A stretch of DNA of 16,186 bases, from the NCBI GenBank assembly GCA_013698305.1, contig JACCVC010000098.1, positions 1 to 16,186 of the forward strand, written 5' to 3'. The notes under the pieces are model-generated. The model was given only the letters and a program-made list of their open reading frames with translations, did no database searches and was not told the origin of the DNA. Below are positions 7,087-13,424 of this stretch, piece after piece; the first letter of the stretch is position 1, and the number at the start of each line of letters is the position of its first letter. This DNA comes from Chloroflexia bacterium (GTDB taxonomy: Bacteria > Chloroflexota > Chloroflexia > Thermomicrobiales > UBA6265). A program made the position numbers and the translations under genes.

Positions 7087-8370
7087 ATGACCCAAAACGT
7101 ATCGACCCGCCGCGTGGTGGTCACCGGAATCGGCGCGATCAGCTCACTGGCTCCGACGGCTGAGGAAAGCTGGCAGCGGATCGCCGCTGGCGAAACGGGT
7201 ATCCGACGAATCGATGGCCTCGACCCCGCGATGCACCCCTGTGTGCTGCGCGGCGATGTCGACGACAGCGCGATCACCTACCGCTTTCTCGAACGAAAGA
7301 TCCTTCGTAACACGTCGCGCTTTAGCCGCATGGCAGCCGAGGCCGCCGGCAACGCGCTGGAGGCGGCGGGCCTTCTTGGTGACGATCTCCAACCAATCAT
7401 CGACCTCTCGACGGGTGGCGCGGCGCTGGGAACGTGTGTCGGCGGCATCTACGACGATCTCCTGCCCGCCTATCAAACGGCGATTGAGCACGACTCCTGG
7501 TCGCGAGTCCCCCCTCATCTGCACGTGATGTTCCCGCACAACCTTGCCGCCTTCTCCATCCAGCAACGATTCGGACTCGGTGGCCCGAGTTCGACGGTGG
7601 TCACGGCCTGCGCTACCGGCTCGCAAGCGGTTGGCGATGGCTTCCATCAGGTCAAGCATGGTCATGCCCCGCTGATGCTGGCCGGCGCGGTGGAATCGAC
7701 CAACCATCCGCTCTTCCTCGCCGGCTTCGCCGCCATGCGAGCGCTCGTCACCGACTCCAACGACGATCCCGACAAGGCCAGCCGCCCGTTCGACGCCACC
7801 CGCGCCGGTTTCGTTCTGGGTGAGGGTGCGGCGATGTTCGTGCTGGAGGAGCTTGGGCACGCCCAACAGCGTGGAGCCACGATCCTGGCCGAGATCTCCG
7901 GCTACGCAACAACCAACGATGCCTACCACCCGATTGCGCCGCAACCCAAGGGCGCGGGAGCCGCCCGGGCGATCCACGCGGCCCTCGCCGACGCCGGGTT
8001 GTCGCCGGATGACGTCGATCATGTCAACGCTCACGCCGCCTCGACCCAGTCCGGTGACAAGTCCGAGGCGAACGCGATTCACGAGGTGTTCGGGGAACGG
8101 GCGCCCTTGATCCCGGTCACGTCGATCAAGGGCGCGATCGGTCACTGCATGGCGGCCGCGGGAGCGCTGGAGGTGATGTCTGCCATCCGCACCCTGACCG
8201 ACAATCACATCCCACCCACCCGCAACTATCGCAATCCGGATCCGGAGATCAACCTTGACGTCGTCGGCGGAGCGGGTCGCGCCGCCAACATCAACGTCAT
8301 CTCGAAACACTCGTTCGGTCTCGGCGGTCAGAACGCCTGCCTGATCATCCAGCGCTTTCAGGACGATTGA
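7087..8370 (+). CDS. fabF: Beta-ketoacyl-ACP synthase II (FabF type)
   Basis: This 427-residue thiolase-fold condensing enzyme extends acyl-ACP with malonyl-ACP in type II fatty acid synthesis. The complete Cys-His-His triad of the FabF/FabB class is present: C175 (VTACATGS), H316 (NAHAAST, where NAHGTST is usual) and H353 (KGAIGHCMAAAG), with the supporting K348. The N-terminus RRVVVTGIGAISSLA and the C-terminal SFGFGG-like SFGLGGQNACLI are typical. AGGA lies 7 bases before the ATG. It is coupled to the following DUF2568 gene by a TGATG junction. fabD lies 1.7 kb downstream and fabI 6.5 kb away on the other strand. FabF versus a related specialised ketosynthase cannot be fully separated, but primary fatty acid synthesis is the simplest reading. 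Confidence 0.93.
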   Translation: MTQNVSTRRVVVTGIGAISSLAPTAEESWQRIAAGETGIRRIDGLDPAMHPCVLRGDVDDSAITYRFLERKILRNTSRFSRMAAEAAGNALEAAGLLGDDLQPIIDLSTGGAALGTCVGGIYDDLLPAYQTAIEHDSWSRVPPHLHVMFPHNLAAFSIQQRFGLGGPSSTVVTACATGSQAVGDGFHQVKHGHAPLMLAGAVESTNHPLFLAGFAAMRALVTDSNDDPDKASRPFDATRAGFVLGEGAAMFVLEELGHAQQRGATILAEISGYATTNDAYHPIAPQPKGAGAARAIHAALADAGLSPDDVDHVNAHAASTQSGDKSEANAIHEVFGERAPLIPVTSIKGAIGHCMAAAGALEVMSAIRTLTDNHIPPTRNYRNPDPEINLDVVGGAGRAANINVISKHSFGLGGQNACLIIQRFQDD

Positions 8371-8807
8371 TGACAGGCGAAAGCACCAATCCCACCATGG
8401 CTCCACCAGCAGGCCAAAGTGAAGCAGTTCCGCCGCGCCAGACGGCGATCATGCTTGCTGTCCCCTTTTTGCTTGAGCTTGTCGCCTTCGGCGGGATCGG
8501 TCTCGCGGGGTGGCAAATCGGCGACGGCGGACTCCCCGGCGGCGTACTCGCGTCTACGTTTGTACTGGCCTCCGCTGCGCTTTGGGGGTTGTTCTCCGTC
8601 CACGACGATCCCACGAGAAATCCGACACCGGTGATTGCAGTCCGGGGGTGGATGCGTCTGATGATCGAGTTCGCCATCTTCGGCCTCGCCGCCTGGTCAG
8701 TGTGGGTGTTCGCCTCTCGCGCCGCCTCGGAAACGTTCCTGACCGCGCTCGGCATCGTCACGCTTGTCGGCTGGGACCGGCACTGGTGGATGCTCTGGCA
8801 TCGATAG
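8370..8807 (+). CDS. DUF2568 / YrdB-like small membrane protein
   Basis: This 145-residue protein has four predicted membrane helices: LAVPFLLELVAFGGIGLAGW, VLASTFVLASAALWGLFSV, LMIEFAIFGLAAWSVWVFA and a short one around TALGIVTLVGWDRHW. The first-helix LELVAFGGIGL pattern and the W-G-L-F-S-V-H-D-D-P loop resemble the DUF2568 (YrdB) family, whose function is unknown. The ATG at 8370 overlaps the fabF TGA by one base (TGATG), pointing to coupled translation; a TTG one codon earlier is less likely. The coupling suggests co-expression with fabF, not necessarily a role in lipid synthesis. Confidence 0.78.
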   Translation: MTGESTNPTMAPPAGQSEAVPPRQTAIMLAVPFLLELVAFGGIGLAGWQIGDGGLPGGVLASTFVLASAALWGLFSVHDDPTRNPTPVIAVRGWMRLMIEFAIFGLAAWSVWVFASRAASETFLTALGIVTLVGWDRHWWMLWHR

Positions 8808-8871
8808 TGATATGGATTCCGGATAATCACTATGCGTTTCACCCACACCATCGCGTAGGGGAGTGCGTGGA

Positions 8872-8900
8872 GCCTGCCCTGAACGGAGTCGAACGGGTCC
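8872..8900 (+). repeat. Second repeat type (CCTGAAC..TCGAAC), copy 1
   Basis: The segment GCCTGCCCTGAACGGAGTCG (8872-8891) followed by AACGGGTCC resembles a short repeat (CCTGAGCGAAGTCGAAGG-like) that I recall as common in Chloroflexota and other genomes. It is preceded by GCGTAGG at 8852-8858 and followed directly by palindromic repeat copy H. It lies in the 201-base gap between the DUF2568 gene and the SDR gene. Confidence 0.6.
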
Positions 8901-8916
8901 TCCCGGCTCGGGCCGA

Positions 8917-8946
8917 AACCCGTAGCCTCGGGTTTTGTGCCCGAGG
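8917..8946 (+). repeat. Dispersed palindromic repeat, copy H
   Basis: The head AACCCGTAG (8917-8925) is followed by the perfect stem CCTCGGG (8926-8932) / CCCGAGG (8940-8946) with the loop TTTTGTG. Head spelling, stem position and GTG-containing loop match the other copies. The rest of the 8808-9008 gap shows no ORF. Confidence 0.65.
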
Positions 8947-9008
8947 TCTGTCGGCCCATACGCATCTTTGGTTGGCTGTTCAACCGGTTTCCGCATGAAA
9001 GGCTTCAG

Positions 9009-9782
9009 ATGACATTCGATCTCTCCGGGCACAACGCGCTCGTCACCGGCGCAAGCCGGCGCATCGGCATCGGCGCCGCCATTTGCCGATCACTGGCGAA
9101 TTCAGGAGCCAACGTCGCCTTCACTAGCTTCGTCGACTACGACGCCGGCATGTACGGCGCCGACAAGGCAGACCCCGACCTGCTGCTCGCCGAGCTCCAG
9201 GAGCGTGGTGCTGACGCCGCTCACCTGCCTTGGGACCTCGAATCCGCCGACCAGTTGCCGCTGCTGCTCAACAGGGCGGAATCAGAGATCGGTCCGCTCT
9301 CGATTCTCGTCAACAACGCCGCCTGGTCGACGCGCGACGGCTGGCAAGACCTCACCGCCGCCGACCTGGATCGCCACTACAGCGTCAACGCGCGCGCCAC
9401 GGCGATGCTGTCGGTCGAGTTCTGCCGACGATTCCAGGGCGATCGAGGCGGGCGCGTTATCAACTTCAGTTCTGGCCAGGAACTGGGTGCGATGTCCGAC
9501 GAGCTTGCCTACGCCATGAGCAAGGCGGCCATCGTCACCTTCACCCGCAGCCTCGCCCCCTCGGTGATGGACCGGGGACTCACCGTCAACGCCGTCAATC
9601 CCGGCGTCACCGATACCGGCTGGATCACGCCCGACCTGCAGCAAGCGTTGATGCCGATGATGCCCGCCGGTCGATTCGGCACGCCAGAGGACGCCGCACG
9701 GGTTGTCACTTGGCTGGCGTCAGACGAGGCGCAGTGGATCACTGGCCAGGTAATCAACTCTGAAGGCGGCTTCATCCGATAA
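9009..9782 (+). CDS. Short-chain dehydrogenase/reductase (FabG-like)
   Basis: This is a 257-residue classical SDR. The cofactor motif is TGASRRIGIG (about residues 14-23), NNAAWS marks the central strand, and catalytic S155, Y168 and K172 are present (YAMSK, Ser 13 before Tyr as usual). The C-terminal NPGVTDTGW and WITGQVINSEGGFIR are typical. It has an extra stretch after strand 2 (FVDYDAGMYGADKADPDLLLAEL) seen in an SDR subgroup that I recall from Bacillus, which is often labelled 3-oxoacyl-ACP reductase. AAAGG lies 6 bases before the ATG. Its position between fabF and fabD suits a FabG role in fatty acid elongation, but substrate specificity cannot be read from sequence. Confidence 0.85.
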   Translation: MTFDLSGHNALVTGASRRIGIGAAICRSLANSGANVAFTSFVDYDAGMYGADKADPDLLLAELQERGADAAHLPWDLESADQLPLLLNRAESEIGPLSILVNNAAWSTRDGWQDLTAADLDRHYSVNARATAMLSVEFCRRFQGDRGGRVINFSSGQELGAMSDELAYAMSKAAIVTFTRSLAPSVMDRGLTVNAVNPGVTDTGWITPDLQQALMPMMPAGRFGTPEDAARVVTWLASDEAQWITGQVINSEGGFIR

Positions 9783-9861
9783 TGACGCGTACGGGCGGAT
9801 TCGAAATCTGCCTGGAACTGCGGCGGTTTGGAAGATGCCTGAGTTGCGTTCCAACTACTCG

Positions 9862-9890
9862 AACACGTAGCGGCAGCCCCTGTGCCTGCC
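9862..9890 (+). repeat. Dispersed palindromic repeat, copy C
   Basis: The head AACACGTAG (9862-9870) precedes a 19-base hairpin with GGCAG (9872-9876) and CTGCC (9886-9890). One mismatch lies inside the stem, and the loop is CCTGT, identical to that of copy A. It lies in the 245-base gap between the SDR gene and fabD, outside any gene. Confidence 0.72.
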
Positions 9891-9924
9891 AAAGGTGAGA
9901 AAACGGCAGATCGGGCCGATACGG

Positions 9925-9955
9925 GCATGTCCTGAGCAACGCCGAAGGAACTTGC
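9925..9955. repeat. Second repeat type (CCTGAGC..CGAAGG), copy 2
   Basis: GTCCTGAGCAACGCCGAAGG (9929-9948) is a diverged version of the motif at 8872-8900. On the reverse strand it is headed by CGCGTAGTGGCAAG (read back from 9964), so a GCGTAG edge is again adjacent. Confidence 0.5.
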
Positions 9956-9962
9956 CACTACG

Positions 9963-10006
9963 CGTTACCCTCATCGACACAGGCGTGTGAGGGCATTTGG
10001 GTAACG
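9963..10006 (+). promoter_or_regulatory. Nested inverted repeat in the fabD leader
   Basis: The outer arms CGTTACCC (9963-9970) and GGGTAACG (9999-10006) are exact inverses. Overlapping the outer left arm are CCCTCA (9968-9973) / TGAGGG (9988-9993), and inside is CAC/GTG around AGGC. The right arm ends 21 bases before the fabD ATG. It may be an RNA hairpin in the 5' leader or a protein-binding operator controlling fabD; neither is shown. Confidence 0.5.
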
Positions 10007-10027
10007 GTCAGACGAAAGCGAGAAGAC

Positions 10028-10987
10028 ATGAACATTCAGGAACTCCACGAAATCCCCTTCGCGCTCGTCTTTCCCGGTCAGGGAAGCCAGACCGTGGGCA
10101 TGGGCAAGGACCTCTGCGACATCTCTTCCGAAGCGCGAGCGGTGTTCGACGAAGCCGACCGCCTGCTCGGCATCGCTCTCAGCGACCTGTGCTTCAATGG
10201 CCCCGCCGAGGAACTCGAAGACACCTGGAACGCCCAGCCCGCCCTGCTGACCATGAGCATCGCCGCGCTGGCATATCTTCATGCCCAGGCCGACGAGCAA
10301 CACGTCACCCTGGCGCCGGTCGTCGCCGCCGGACACTCCCTTGGTGAGTTCACGGCGCTGGTGGCGTCGCGGGCGATCGCCTTCGCCGATGCGCTCCAGC
10401 TGGTGCGGGAGCGCGGTCGTCTTATGAAGGAGGCGGGCGATGAGCGTCCGGGCGGCATGGCCGCCGTGCTCGGCATGGACGATGACGTCCTCGCCGGCGT
10501 TGTCGAGGAAGCTGGGCGCGACGGCGTGATCCTCATCGCCAACGCCAACTGTCCCGGACAAACGGTCATTTCCGGCGAGATTCCCGCGCTTGAAGCGGCG
10601 ATGGACCTGGCGAAGCAACGTGGTGCCAGGCGCGTGGCCCGGCTGCCGGTCAGTATCGCCTCGCACTCACCGCTGATGGCGGGCGCGTCGCGGCAACTGG
10701 TTGCCCACCTCGACACAGTTGAGTTTCACGACCCTCGCATCCCGATCGTGGGCAATTTCTCGGCCAGCGCCATCTCGACGGTCGGAGGGATTCGTGAGGA
10801 ACTCGTGCATCATATGGAACGCCCGGTCAACTGGACCGATTCCGTCCATGAGATGATCGACATGGGCGCCACGACCTTCGTCGAGCTCGGACCCGGCAAT
10901 GTGCTGTCCGGCCTGATCCGCCGCATCGACCGGGAGGTCGCCACCGTCAGCCTCAAGGATCTCATGCCTGAAAGACCAACCACGTAG
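10028..10987 (+). CDS. fabD: Malonyl-CoA:ACP transacylase
   Basis: This 319-residue protein loads malonyl groups onto ACP for fatty acid elongation. The N-terminal FPGQGSQ (Q18 oxyanion residue), catalytic S104 in GHSLGEF and H213 in ASHSPLMAG form the transacylase site; the Arg of the malonyl-binding site is expected in the LVRERGRLMKEA helix. The C-terminal FVELGPGNVLSGLIRRI is canonical. Length fits FabD. The ATG at 10028 has only a weak AGAAG ribosome binding site, and the leader holds a nested inverted repeat. The stop TAG (10985-10987) is part of palindromic repeat copy D, so the C-terminus ERPTT ends in repeat sequence. Confidence 0.95.
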   Translation: MNIQELHEIPFALVFPGQGSQTVGMGKDLCDISSEARAVFDEADRLLGIALSDLCFNGPAEELEDTWNAQPALLTMSIAALAYLHAQADEQHVTLAPVVAAGHSLGEFTALVASRAIAFADALQLVRERGRLMKEAGDERPGGMAAVLGMDDDVLAGVVEEAGRDGVILIANANCPGQTVISGEIPALEAAMDLAKQRGARRVARLPVSIASHSPLMAGASRQLVAHLDTVEFHDPRIPIVGNFSASAISTVGGIREELVHHMERPVNWTDSVHEMIDMGATTFVELGPGNVLSGLIRRIDREVATVSLKDLMPERPTT

Positions 10988-11031
10988 GGAGCGCTGGTCT
11001 GGCGCGCTGCCTAGGGCCCGACCTGTCGGGC
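10979..11031. repeat. Dispersed palindromic repeat, copy D (double hairpin)
   Basis: The head ACCACGTAG (10979-10987) holds the fabD stop. Then follow a stem AGCGC (10990-10994) / GCGCT (11004-11008) and a second perfect hairpin GCCCGA (11016-11021), loop CCTG, TCGGGC (11026-11031). The second hairpin also encodes the last residues of the small ORF on the minus strand. The location between converging genes suits a bidirectional terminator, though no T-tract is seen. Confidence 0.65.
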
Positions 11032-11175
11032 GGTCATGAACTGGGCGACGAGCGCGCAGATCGCGGCGATGATGATCGCCAGCCAGACATTGACGCTCAA
11101 CAGCAAGGACACCAACAGCACGGCGATAAACGTCGCGATGCCGATGACAATGGTGGACGATGATCGATTTCCCAA
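11011..11175 (-). CDS. Small two-helix membrane protein, hypothetical
   Basis: This is a 54-residue ORF starting at a TTG (11175), chosen because GAGGG lies 8 bases upstream; in-frame GTG 11208 or ATG 11229 would lengthen it. It consists of two hydrophobic helices, TIVIGIATFIAVLLVSLLLS and WLAIIIAAICALVAQF, joined by a short VNV turn, with a basic-polar tail TARQVGP. I recognise no family. The gene is antisense to the fabD-moaC gap and converges on fabD. The clean pattern of two hydrophobic helices makes a chance ORF less likely, but the start codon and small size leave doubt. Its stop TAG and last residues come from repeat copy D. Confidence 0.5.
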   Translation of the reverse strand: MGNRSSSTIVIGIATFIAVLLVSLLLSVNVWLAIIIAAICALVAQFMTARQVGP

Positions 11176-11253
11176 GATGTATGCCCTCTTCCCTGGCCGA
11201 GCGATCACTCGCGCCGAATCGCTTCGCATTTCGCAAACTGGACATTCTTCACC

Positions 11254-11760
11254 ATGCATAACACAGATGACAATGACGCGAAAACGACGCTCACTCACTT
11301 CGATGAGGCGGGCAACGCCCGCATGGTCGATGTCGGCCACAAGCCCGAAACCGACAGGATCGCCATCGCCACCGGTCGAGTCACCATGGCGCCAGAGACC
11401 GCGACGCTGATCCGCGAGGGTCGAGCGAAGAAGGGTGACGTGCTGGGAGTTGCCCGGATCGCGGCGATCATGGCGGCCAAGCGGACATCGGACACGATTC
11501 CCATGTGCCACCCGATCCCGATCACCCGCGCCGACATCGGTTTTGAGCTCGACGATACCGGCGTCTCGATCGAGGCGCGAGTCGACACGCGTGGCCAGAC
11601 AGGCGTCGAGATGGAGGCGCTCCATGCCGTCAGCGTGGCGGCGCTCACGATCTATGACATGATCAAGGCGGTCGACCGCGGCATGGTGATCGAGCACATT
11701 CGCCTGGACTACAAGGAAGGTGGCCAGTCCGGTGTCTGGCAGAGAAAAGGGAACACGTAG
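11254..11760 (+). CDS. moaC: Cyclic pyranopterin monophosphate synthase (molybdenum cofactor)
   Basis: This 168-residue protein performs the second half of the conversion of GTP to cyclic pyranopterin monophosphate, acting on the MoaA product. Conserved features are LTHFDEAGNARMVDVG at the N-terminus, the MCHPIPIT active-site loop, GVEMEALHAVSVAALTIYDMIK with catalytic D135 and K138, and HIRLDYKEGGQSG at the C-terminus. Length is normal. The ATG at 11254 matches the family start, although the ribosome binding site is weak. No other moa, mog or mob gene lies nearby, so it is an isolated member of the pathway here. The final residues KGNT and the TAG stop fall in the head of palindromic repeat copy E. 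Confidence 0.95.
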   Translation: MHNTDDNDAKTTLTHFDEAGNARMVDVGHKPETDRIAIATGRVTMAPETATLIREGRAKKGDVLGVARIAAIMAAKRTSDTIPMCHPIPITRADIGFELDDTGVSIEARVDTRGQTGVEMEALHAVSVAALTIYDMIKAVDRGMVIEHIRLDYKEGGQSGVWQRKGNT

Positions 11761-12082
11761 CGGCGGACCCCGTCTCCGCCCTGATGAGTGGTTCGATCTG
11801 GCAGACCTTGCCACCGGCCGAATCATCGGTCAGGTCACATGGGATGGGCATGTGCGTCACGCGGACCCGGATACTATCAGGCGTATCAACGCCGCGTTCG
11901 ACCAGGAGATCATGCTTCGAGACGAGGCGATAGCGGACGAACTCGGTGTCTGCTTTGCCGATGTCGAGACAGTCGCATCCGATGACGGTCGTCACAATGA
12001 CCTGGTCTTCCGAAACCTGGGACTGCTCACCGGCTTCGTGCCACAGCAGTCGAATGAACCGGAGACGCGGCAATCATCGTAA
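11732..12082 (+). CDS. Uncharacterised protein overlapping the end of moaC
   Basis: This frame gives 116 residues from GTG 11732, with AGGTGG 8 bases upstream; GTG 11720 is possible but its ribosome binding site is too close. The likely folded part begins at DEWFDLADLATGRIIGQVTWDG and runs through RRINAAFDQEIMLRDEAIADELGVCFADVETVA to NLGLLTGFVPQQ. It is soluble, acidic and without a signal peptide, and I recognise no family. Codon choice looks coding throughout. It overlaps moaC by 29 bases, and residues about 7-17 (REKGTRSGGPR) are encoded by repeat copy E, so the ancestral start may have been further in. It could also begin at an unrecognised start after the repeat. Confidence 0.58.
   Translation: MSGREKGTRSGGPRLRPDEWFDLADLATGRIIGQVTWDGHVRHADPDTIRRINAAFDQEIMLRDEAIADELGVCFADVETVASDDGRHNDLVFRNLGLLTGFVPQQSNEPETRQSS
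11752..11780 (+). repeat. Dispersed palindromic repeat, copy E
   Basis: The head AACACGTAG (11752-11760) contains the moaC stop. The stem is GGCGGA (11762-11767) / TCCGCC (11775-11780) with the loop CCCCGTC. It is the only copy lying inside a predicted coding region, that of the overlapping downstream ORF. Confidence 0.72.
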
Positions 12083-12114
12083 AGAATTGGCCGCCGCAGT
12101 GCGGCTGAGCAGCG

Positions 12115-12120
12115 TACAAT
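12115..12120 (+). promoter_or_regulatory. Possible -10 element upstream of the SDH anchor gene
   Basis: TACAAT is a good -10 match, but no -35 lies at 16-18 bases; TTGGCC at 12087 is 22 bases away. It is in the 181-base gap (12083-12263) before the fused sdh gene, which otherwise shows only a small GCCGC/GCGGC hairpin at 12093-12105. Confidence 0.28.
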
Positions 12121-12245
12121 AGAAGAAATCATTGACGACAGGCGCACGGTTCCGGATCATGCCGGCGCCATCACGGAACCGGAACCGCGGATGTTCGAGA
12201 AACCGTGACCGTCCAGATGGCTTCGGGCAATCAGCAACACACCAT

Positions 12246-12254
12246 GAGGGGGAG
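12246..12254 (+). promoter_or_regulatory. Strong ribosome binding site fixing the SDH anchor start
   Basis: GAGGGGGAG lies 9 bases before the ATG at 12264. The frame is open back to 12132, but the 44 upstream codons give an Arg/Asn-rich, non-membrane sequence, so 12264 is the start. Confidence 0.75.
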
Positions 12255-12263
12255 CAGTCGGGT

Positions 12264-13154
12264 ATGGCTTCGATGTCGACAGGCAAGGGGCGTTCAGGAT
12301 TCGAGCTGACCATGTCTGGCGGCAGTGAGCGCATCGCATGGTACTTCCTGCGCGTGTCCGGCGCCGCTCTGGTGTTTTTTGCGCTCGGCCACATGTTCAT
12401 CACGCACTACCTGAATGCGCCCTCTGAGACCACGTTCAATTTCGTCGCCGACCGCTGGGCCAATCCGCTGTGGCGCACGTTCGACAGCCTGCTGCTGATC
12501 TCGGCGCTGTGGCACGGCCTGGTCGGGCTGCGCTTCACCCTCGCCGACTACGTCCCGCGGACCGGACGCGCCGCCGCCTACGGCGTGCTCTGGATCGTCG
12601 GCCTGATCTTCACCGTGCTCGGGCTGGTGACGATCTTCACCTTCGATGAGGCAGCCGCCCGGGACAACACCGGCCCGCTGGCTGGCGAGATCTGGATCGG
12701 GGACCTGCTCGGCTACTCACTGTACGCGTTCGCGCTCGTCACCTACATCGGCGTCATTGCGCTGGCCATATGGGTGCTCAACAATATGCGCAACGGCGTG
12801 GCAACGATCTACCACGGCGACGCCGGCCAGTACGCCTGGGTGCTACACCGCTCCACCGGCGTCGGTATTCTCTTCTTCCTGCTCGTGCATATCCTGGACA
12901 TCATGCTGGTCGGTCTGGGGCGGGACGTCTACGACCATACCGTCGAGTTCTACGCCGAGCCGTTCATCATCCCGATGGAGCTCATGCTGGTCGGCGCGGT
13001 GATCTATCACACGCTCAACGGCGTCCGCATCATCGCAATCAACTTCACCAAGCGCGGACCCAGCCGCGAGAAGCGCTATTTCTGGTGGGTGCTGGCGCTC
13101 TCCGTGCTGCTCACGATCCCCAGCATCTTCGTGATCTTCGCCGCCGAGTTTTAG
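12264..13154 (+). CDS. Fused succinate dehydrogenase membrane anchor (SdhD-SdhC in one chain)
   Basis: This 296-residue protein has seven predicted helices (about 26-47, 72-92, 104-127, 148-172, 191-214, 228-256, 268-294). The N-terminal half looks like SdhD: FLR30VSGAAL, then LWH84GLVGLRFTLADYV, matching the SdhD heme-side pattern IHAWIG..LTDYV of E. coli. The C-terminal half looks like SdhC: LH195R196STGVGILFF, like the quinone-site HRVSG, and YH249TLNGVR, like the heme-ligand YHVVVGIR. Helix 4 is an extra connector that keeps the second half in the right orientation. The chain would bind heme b and quinone and anchor SdhAB, linking the citric acid cycle to the respiratory chain. No sdhA or sdhB is adjacent. 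A cytochrome b-like protein of another complex is less likely. Confidence 0.82.
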   Translation: MASMSTGKGRSGFELTMSGGSERIAWYFLRVSGAALVFFALGHMFITHYLNAPSETTFNFVADRWANPLWRTFDSLLLISALWHGLVGLRFTLADYVPRTGRAAAYGVLWIVGLIFTVLGLVTIFTFDEAAARDNTGPLAGEIWIGDLLGYSLYAFALVTYIGVIALAIWVLNNMRNGVATIYHGDAGQYAWVLHRSTGVGILFFLLVHILDIMLVGLGRDVYDHTVEFYAEPFIIPMELMLVGAVIYHTLNGVRIIAINFTKRGPSREKRYFWWVLALSVLLTIPSIFVIFAAEF

Positions 13155-13193
13155 AACGCGTTGCAAGTTGCTTGATTCAAGGTGAAGGACACC

Positions 13194-13241
13194 AACACGT
13201 AGGGACCGACACAATGTCGGTCCGGTCGCCCGGAGGGCGAC
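13194..13241 (+). repeat. Dispersed palindromic repeat, copy B (double hairpin)
   Basis: The head AACACGTAG (13194-13202) is followed by the perfect hairpin GGACCGACA (13203-13211), loop CAA, TGTCGGTCC (13215-13223). A second one follows at once: GTCGCCC (13225-13231), GGA, GGGCGAC (13235-13241). It lies in the 270-base gap between two converging genes and may stop transcription from both sides. Confidence 0.8.
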
Positions 13242-13281
13242 AATACGCGACGGTCACGCGCCTTCCCTCGGATACTTCAAC

Positions 13282-13307
13282 ACCCACGTACGGGCCGCAC
13301 CTTGTGC
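13282..13307 (+). repeat. Possible degenerate palindromic repeat copy
   Basis: ACCCACGTACGGGCCGCACC (13282-13301) followed by TTGTGCC keeps the order head, GC-rich arm, TTGTG loop and GCC of the repeat family, but GTAG has become GTAC and only GCAC/GTGC still pairs. Confidence 0.35.
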
Positions 13308-13327
13308 CGACCCTCAGTCGCATTCAG

Positions 13328-13360
13328 GTACATGGAGGACGACAAGAGTCTCCCATGTAC
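13328..13360. repeat. Inverted repeat near the 3' end of the enolase-superfamily gene
   Basis: GTACATGG (13328-13335) and CCATGTAC (13353-13360) are perfect inverses 17 bases apart. It stands between converging genes and could form a transcript-end hairpin. It is different in sequence from the GTAG-headed repeats. Confidence 0.5.
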
Positions 13361-13424
13361 GTGGCTCCTTCAATGGATTGCGCCTGGCGTTCAGCCGGAT
13401 ACGGTTGGTGATGTTTTCGGCACG

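Noticed and set aside
7144..8406. A 420-residue minus-strand frame opposite fabF
   Set aside because: It is a shadow of a well-supported gene; low-complexity Arg/Gly/His composition is typical for antisense frames in GC-rich DNA.
8808..10027. Missing acpP gene in the gaps around the SDR gene
   Set aside because: I looked for an acyl-carrier DSL motif in a frame of about 80 residues; the gaps contain only repeats.
11209..11826. Long N-terminal extension of the small antisense membrane ORF (frame open to 11826)
   Set aside because: The extension is the mirror of moaC and Arg/Asp-rich; only the part after 11175 looks like protein.
12132..12263. Upstream extension of the SDH anchor frame
   Set aside because: The 44 codons are Arg/Asn-rich and non-hydrophobic, and a strong ribosome binding site stands before 12264.
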